DNA of 64,000 nt from Yersinia entomophaga (GTDB lineage Bacteria > Pseudomonadota > Gammaproteobacteria > Enterobacterales > Enterobacteriaceae), in contig NZ_CP010029.1 of assembly GCF_001656035.1 (NCBI RefSeq), positions 1,020,885-1,084,884 of the forward strand, given 5' to 3'. This document shows, piece after piece, positions 59,853-64,000 of this stretch. Below the pieces are notes generated by a model, which was not told where the DNA came from, made no database searches, and saw only the letters and a program-made list of their open reading frames with translations. Numbering within the stretch: the stretch's first letter is position 1; each line of letters begins with the position of its first letter. The position numbers were made by a program, and so were the translations under genes.

Positions 59853-60773
59853 ATGTTAAAGTTTATTTTACGCCGCTGTTTGGAAGCAATTCCGACGTTA
59901 TTTATACTGATTACTATTTCATTCTTTATGATGCGTCTTGCGCCGGGAAGTCCATTTACCGGTGAGCGTAATCTTCCGCCAGAAGTCATGGCCAATATTG
60001 AGGCAAAATATCACCTCAACGATCCTATCTATAAGCAGTATTTCAACTACCTTGGCCAATTGGCGCAAGGTGATTTGGGGCCTTCATTCAAATATAAAGA
60101 TTATACCGTTAACGATTTGGTGGCCGCGTCTTTCCCGGTTTCCGCCAAGCTCGGTCTTGCGGCCTTTATTTTGGCCGTGGTGTTGGGGGTGAGTGCCGGC
60201 GTTATTGCGGCGTTGAATCAGAATACCAAATGGGATTATACGGTGATGGGCTTTGCCATGACCGGGGTAGTTATCCCCAGTTTCGTGGTGGCACCGCTGT
60301 TGGTGCTGATTTTTGCCATCATGCTTAAATGGTTACCGGGTGGCGGTTGGAACGGGGGCGCACTGAAATTTATGATTCTGCCGATGGTGGCGCTTTCTCT
60401 GGCTTATATAGCCAGTATCGCGCGTATTACCCGCGGTTCGATGATTGAAGTTCTGCATTCCAACTTTATTCGCACCGCGCGAGCCAAAGGTTTGCCGCTA
60501 CGTACTATTGTATTCCGCCACGCATTAAAACCGGCGCTGTTGCCCGTTCTGTCTTATATGGGGCCAGCGTTCGTGGGTATTATTACCGGCTCTATGGTTA
60601 TTGAAACCATCTTCGGGTTGCCGGGGATTGGTCAGCTGTTCGTAAACGGTGCGTTAAACCGCGATTATTCTCTGGTGTTGAGTTTGACGATACTGGTGGG
60701 CGCGTTAACCATTTTATTTAATGCGATCGTTGATGTGCTCTATGCCGTTATCGATCCAAAAATCCGTTACTAA
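59853..60773 (+). CDS. oppB: Oligopeptide ABC transporter permease OppB
   Basis: Inner-membrane permease of the Opp importer, 306 residues with about six membrane helices. The cytoplasmic EAA loop that contacts the ATPases is visible as RTARAKGLPLRTIVFRHALKPALLPVL (around residue 207-233), and FMMRLAPGSPFTGERNLPPE near the N-terminus is a family mark. It works as a heterodimer with OppC. It starts the tight oppBCDF run, with oppC 18 bp downstream. Confidence 0.97.
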   Translation: MLKFILRRCLEAIPTLFILITISFFMMRLAPGSPFTGERNLPPEVMANIEAKYHLNDPIYKQYFNYLGQLAQGDLGPSFKYKDYTVNDLVAASFPVSAKLGLAAFILAVVLGVSAGVIAALNQNTKWDYTVMGFAMTGVVIPSFVVAPLLVLIFAIMLKWLPGGGWNGGALKFMILPMVALSLAYIASIARITRGSMIEVLHSNFIRTARAKGLPLRTIVFRHALKPALLPVLSYMGPAFVGIITGSMVIETIFGLPGIGQLFVNGALNRDYSLVLSLTILVGALTILFNAIVDVLYAVIDPKIRY

Positions 60774-60791
60774 CACTGGAGCTGGCCTATT

Positions 60792-61697
60792 ATGTTGAGC
60801 AAAAGAAATAGCGAAACGCTGGAAGCTTTCAGTGAAAAACTGGAAGTAGAAGGGCGTAGCCTTTGGCAGGATGCCCGTCGCCGTTTTGTACATAACCGCG
60901 CGGCGATCACCAGTTTGGTGGTCTTGATGTTAATTACTTTATTTGTGATTCTGGCTCCAATGCTGTCGCCATTTGCCTATGATGATACCGATTGGGCCAT
61001 GATGTCGGCCGCGCCGAGCTTTGAATCCGGCCACTATTTTGGCACCGATTCCTCTGGCCGTGACTTACTGGTTCGTGTTGCCATCGGTGGACGAATCTCG
61101 CTGATGGTCGGTGTCGCAGCGGCTCTGGTCGCCGTGGTGGTCGGAACTTTGTACGGTTCACTCTCCGGTTATCTGGGCGGAAAAATCGACTCCCTGATGA
61201 TGCGGTTGCTGGAAATTCTGAACTCCTTCCCGTTTATGTTCTTCGTGATTCTATTAGTGACCTTCTTCGGACAGAACATTTTGCTGATCTTTGTGGCGAT
61301 CGGCATGGTTTCCTGGCTGGATATGGCGCGTATCGTGCGCGGGCAGACGCTAAGCCTGAAGCGCAAAGAATTCATTGAAGCGGCGCTGGTGGGCGGCGTA
61401 TCAACCCGCAATATTGTGGTGCGACATATCGTCCCTAACGTATTGGGCGTGGTGGTGGTTTACGCTTCTTTATTGGTACCGAGTATGATTCTGTTCGAAT
61501 CCTTCCTGAGCTTCCTCGGATTGGGGACTCAGGAACCGTTAAGTAGCTGGGGCGCATTATTGAGTGATGGAGCCAACTCGATGGAAGTCTCCCCTTGGTT
61601 GCTGATGTTTCCGGCGGGATTCCTGGTGATTACGCTATTTTGTTTCAATTTTATCGGCGATGGCTTGCGTGATGCCCTCGACCCGAAAGATCGCTGA
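60792..61697 (+). CDS. oppC: Oligopeptide ABC transporter permease OppC
   Basis: Second permease subunit, 301 residues. The N-terminal segment is cytoplasmic (up to about residue 35, [20 protein letters not shown]), then about six helices. [24 protein letters not shown] is the typical family block before helix 2, and the EAA loop is [27 protein letters not shown] when read in two pieces around 195-220. The start is an ATG behind CTGGAG. oppD follows after 11 bp, so the genes are transcribed together. Confidence 0.97.
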   Translation: MLSKRNSETLEAFSEKLEVEGRSLWQDARRRFVHNRAAITSLVVLMLITLFVILAPMLSPFAYDDTDWAMMSAAPSFESGHYFGTDSSGRDLLVRVAIGGRISLMVGVAAALVAVVVGTLYGSLSGYLGGKIDSLMMRLLEILNSFPFMFFVILLVTFFGQNILLIFVAIGMVSWLDMARIVRGQTLSLKRKEFIEAALVGGVSTRNIVVRHIVPNVLGVVVVYASLLVPSMILFESFLSFLGLGTQEPLSSWGALLSDGANSMEVSPWLLMFPAGFLVITLFCFNFIGDGLRDALDPKDR

Positions 61698-61708
61698 GGA
61701 ATATTGCC

Positions 61709-62710
61709 ATGTCGATTACGAATAATCAGTCTGCCAATCCACAGTCCGTTTTATTGGATGTGAAAGACCTCAGTGTGACTTTCTCCACGCCGGATGGCGA
61801 TGTGACGGCGGTGAACGATCTGAACTTCGACCTACGTGCTGGCGAAACCTTGGGTATCGTTGGTGAGTCTGGTTCAGGTAAATCTCAGACCGCATTTGCT
61901 CTGATGGGCCTACTGGCCAGCAACGGGCGTATTGGCGGTTCGGCCAAATTCAATGGTCGGGAAATTCTGAATCTGCCGGAAAAACAGCTAAACCGGATGC
62001 GGGCAGAGGAAATCTCGATGATTTTCCAGGACCCGATGACATCGCTGAATCCTTATATGCGCGTCGGCGAACAGCTGATGGAAGTGCTGCAACTGCATAA
62101 AAAGATGAGCAAAAGCGAAGCCTTTGAAGAATCCATTCGGATGCTGGATGCAGTAAAAATGCCGGAAGCCCGTAAACGGATGCGGATGTATCCCCATGAG
62201 TTTTCTGGCGGGATGCGTCAGCGAGTCATGATTGCTATGGCGTTGCTGTGCCGTCCTAAGTTATTGATTGCTGATGAGCCGACTACTGCTCTGGACGTTA
62301 CCGTACAGGCGCAGATTATGACGCTGCTGAATGAGCTGAAAAACGAATTCAATACCGCGATTATCATGATTACCCATGATTTGGGCGTAGTGGCCGGTAT
62401 CTGTAATAAAGTATTGGTGATGTATGCTGGCCGAACCATGGAATACGGCAAAGCCCGCGACGTGTTTTATCATCCAAGTCACCCATATTCCATTGGTTTA
62501 CTGAATGCGGTTCCGCGTCTGGACGCTGAAGGCGAATCGCTGATGACCATCCCCGGCAATCCGCCGAACCTGCTGCGTTTACCGAAAGGCTGCCCGTTCC
62601 AGCCTCGCTGTCAGTACGCCATGGACCGTTGCTCAACCGCACCGGAATTGGAGCATTTTGGTGAAGGGCGCTTACGCGCTTGCTTTAAGCCAGTGGGGGA
62701 ATTGGTATGA
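61709..62710 (+). CDS. oppD: Oligopeptide ABC transporter ATPase OppD
   Basis: ATP-binding subunit of the Opp importer, 333 residues. Walker A is [12 protein letters not shown] (about 52-63), the ABC signature is [13 protein letters not shown], Walker [15 protein letters not shown] and the switch histidine is in [12 protein letters not shown]. The C-terminal extension with cysteines ([15 protein letters not shown]) is common in peptide transporters and in some binds an iron-sulfur cluster. Its stop overlaps the oppF start by 4 bp (ATGA), so translation is coupled. Confidence 0.97.
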   Translation: MSITNNQSANPQSVLLDVKDLSVTFSTPDGDVTAVNDLNFDLRAGETLGIVGESGSGKSQTAFALMGLLASNGRIGGSAKFNGREILNLPEKQLNRMRAEEISMIFQDPMTSLNPYMRVGEQLMEVLQLHKKMSKSEAFEESIRMLDAVKMPEARKRMRMYPHEFSGGMRQRVMIAMALLCRPKLLIADEPTTALDVTVQAQIMTLLNELKNEFNTAIIMITHDLGVVAGICNKVLVMYAGRTMEYGKARDVFYHPSHPYSIGLLNAVPRLDAEGESLMTIPGNPPNLLRLPKGCPFQPRCQYAMDRCSTAPELEHFGEGRLRACFKPVGELV

Positions 62711-63708
62711 ATACAGTGACAGATAAGCGCGTTTTGCTCGAGGTCGCCGATCTGAAAGTGCACTTCGACATTCAGGATGGCAAACAGTGGTTCTGGCAAC
62801 CGTCGAAAACCCTGAAAGCGGTGGACGGCGTGACGCTGCGTTTATACGAAGGGGAAACCCTTGGTGTAGTGGGCGAATCCGGTTGCGGTAAATCGACCTT
62901 CGCTCGCGCCATTATCGGTTTGGTTAAAGCGACCGGTGGCAGCGTTGCCTGGTTAGGGAAAGATTTGCTGAATATGAGCGACGCCGAGTGGCGTACTACG
63001 CGCAGCGATATTCAGATGATTTTCCAAGACCCGCTAGCGTCATTGAATCCGCGAATGACTATCGGCGAAATTATTGCCGAACCTTTACGCACCTATTACC
63101 CTAAAATGCCACGTCAGGAAGTGCGGGATAAAGTGAAGGCCATGATGTTGAAAGTGGGCCTGTTACCTAACCTAATCAACCGTTATCCGCATGAGTTCTC
63201 TGGCGGTCAGTGTCAACGCATCGGTATTGCCAGGGCGCTGATTCTGGAGCCGAAACTGGTTATTTGTGACGAACCGGTATCGGCTCTGGACGTATCGATT
63301 CAGGCGCAGGTGGTTAACCTGTTGCAGCAGTTACAGCGTGAGATGGGGCTGTCGTTGATCTTTATTGCTCACGATTTGGCGGTGGTAAAACACATTTCCG
63401 ATCGCGTATTGGTGATGTATCTCGGCCACGCGGTTGAACTGGGTACCTACGATGAGGTGTACCACAATCCGCAGCATCCCTATACTAAAGCGCTAATGTC
63501 GGCAGTACCTATTCCCGATCCGGATAAAGAACGGGACAAAGTGATCCAACTATTGGAAGGGGAGCTTCCTTCGCCGATCAACCCGCCTTCCGGCTGTGTG
63601 TTCCGTACCCGCTGCCCGATTGCCGGGCCGGAATGTGCTAAAACTCGGCCGTTGCTGGAAGGCAGCTTCCGTCATGCGGTTTCCTGCCTGAAAGTTGATC
63701 CACTGTAA
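62707..63708 (+). CDS. oppF: Oligopeptide ABC transporter ATPase OppF
   Basis: Second ATPase of the importer, 333 residues, paired with OppD in a heterodimer. Walker [13 protein letters not shown], signature [13 protein letters not shown], Walker [15 protein letters not shown] and switch [12 protein letters not shown] are intact. The C-terminal cysteine-containing region ([16 protein letters not shown]) parallels OppD. It is the last gene of the opp operon and ends at a strong terminator. Confidence 0.97.
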   Translation: MNTVTDKRVLLEVADLKVHFDIQDGKQWFWQPSKTLKAVDGVTLRLYEGETLGVVGESGCGKSTFARAIIGLVKATGGSVAWLGKDLLNMSDAEWRTTRSDIQMIFQDPLASLNPRMTIGEIIAEPLRTYYPKMPRQEVRDKVKAMMLKVGLLPNLINRYPHEFSGGQCQRIGIARALILEPKLVICDEPVSALDVSIQAQVVNLLQQLQREMGLSLIFIAHDLAVVKHISDRVLVMYLGHAVELGTYDEVYHNPQHPYTKALMSAVPIPDPDKERDKVIQLLEGELPSPINPPSGCVFRTRCPIAGPECAKTRPLLEGSFRHAVSCLKVDPL

Positions 63709-63730
63709 TCATTCCGGCGGAATATCATTG

Positions 63731-63775
63731 AGAAAAAAAAGCCCTGTTAGTTCAATTGCTAACAGGGCTTTTCTA
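63731..63775. terminator. Bidirectional terminator between oppF and yciU
   Basis: A 14-bp perfect stem (63737-63750 with 63759-63772) and 8-nt loop lie between convergent oppF and yciU, with T-runs on both strands (TTTTCT on plus, eight T on minus). Confidence 0.93.
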
Positions 63776-63819
63776 TAGGTAAGGTAGTTCATTAGCCTGA
63801 GACTAAATGAGTGCCTGAC

Positions 63820-64000
63820 TTACTCTTTCCACAGAATATGGCAGAGTTTATGGTCTTTTTCTCGGCACAACAGAACGCGGGCAAAGACGTCATTAACCGG
63901 TTCGCCTTCGCTCTCGGCCAGACCGATGACCACTTCCGCGAAAAAATCTGGATTCAGGTCAAAATCGACGTGCTCACTCCAGTCTTCGGCGGGATCGAAA
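63820..64000 (-). CDS. yciU: DUF440 double-stranded-DNA-mimic family protein YciU, 3' part
   Basis: The last 59 codons of a gene that runs out of the window; the stop is at 63820-63822. The visible acidic sequence ([57 protein letters not shown]) is almost identical to the end of E. coli YciU. The family (with Haemophilus HI1450) is very acidic and is proposed to mimic double-stranded DNA; the partner is not settled. It is convergent with oppF, the E. coli neighbourhood. Confidence 0.93.
   Translation of the reverse strand, partial: FDPAEDWSEHVDFDLNPDFFAEVVIGLAESEGEPVNDVFARVLLCREKDHKLCHILWKE

Overview
The window reads as a stretch of enterobacterial chromosome. Gene content, gene order and protein lengths match Enterobacterales, and several details point to the Yersiniaceae, most like Yersinia: a 524-residue NhaB, ugd beside hns, and two oppA genes before oppBCDF. 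This placement rests on remembered protein sequences, not on a search. No insertion sequence, prophage or CRISPR array was recognised.

Layout. 0.1-8.0 kb: dsbB, nhaB, fadR, ycgB (SpoVR) and the D-alanine catabolic genes dadA-dadX. 8.2-18.0 kb: an accessory block with a 40-codon hydrophobic ORF, a divergent tetrapyrrole-methylase-fold protein related to peptide N-methyltransferases of the borosin type, an MFS exporter, an orphan lipoprotein, a PAS-PAS-GAF-GGDEF-EAL protein, and a pirin with a divergent LysR regulator. 17.1-20.6 kb: the acetoin genes budR/budA-budB. 20.7-39.3 kb: a conserved core run (yeaH, yeaG, mipA, yeaD, gapA, msrB, yeaC, pncA, ansA, sppA, ydjA, selD, topB, ynjH, nudG, xthA) with an ERIC-type repeat between yeaG and yeaH. 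39.3-42.2 kb: an AT-rich, gene-poor island with one atypical LysR regulator. 42.2-42.5 kb: two identical tRNA-Tyr genes. 42.6-64 kb: purU, ychJ, rssA, rssB, ugd, hns, tdk, adhE, ychE, oppA-oppA-oppBCDF and the 3' end of yciU.

How the genes work together. Several neighbours form functional units: dadA/dadX convert D- and L-alanine to pyruvate; budA/budB divert pyruvate to acetoin and adhE regenerates NAD+ in fermentation; YeaG, YeaH and SpoVR are a functionally linked kinase/VWA/SpoVR set; OppABCDF imports oligopeptides. RssB controls RpoS turnover, H-NS silences AT-rich DNA, and FadR controls fatty-acid metabolism.

Most interesting signals: (1) the 8.2-9.7 kb pair, which could be a diverged split-borosin-like peptide modification locus; (2) a 23-residue ORF at 44351 that resembles AzuC, beneath a perfect CRP palindrome and followed by a hairpin; (3) two PmrA-box-like direct repeats upstream of ugd in the interval where galU would be expected; (4) an ERIC element inside the yeaG-yeaH transcript.
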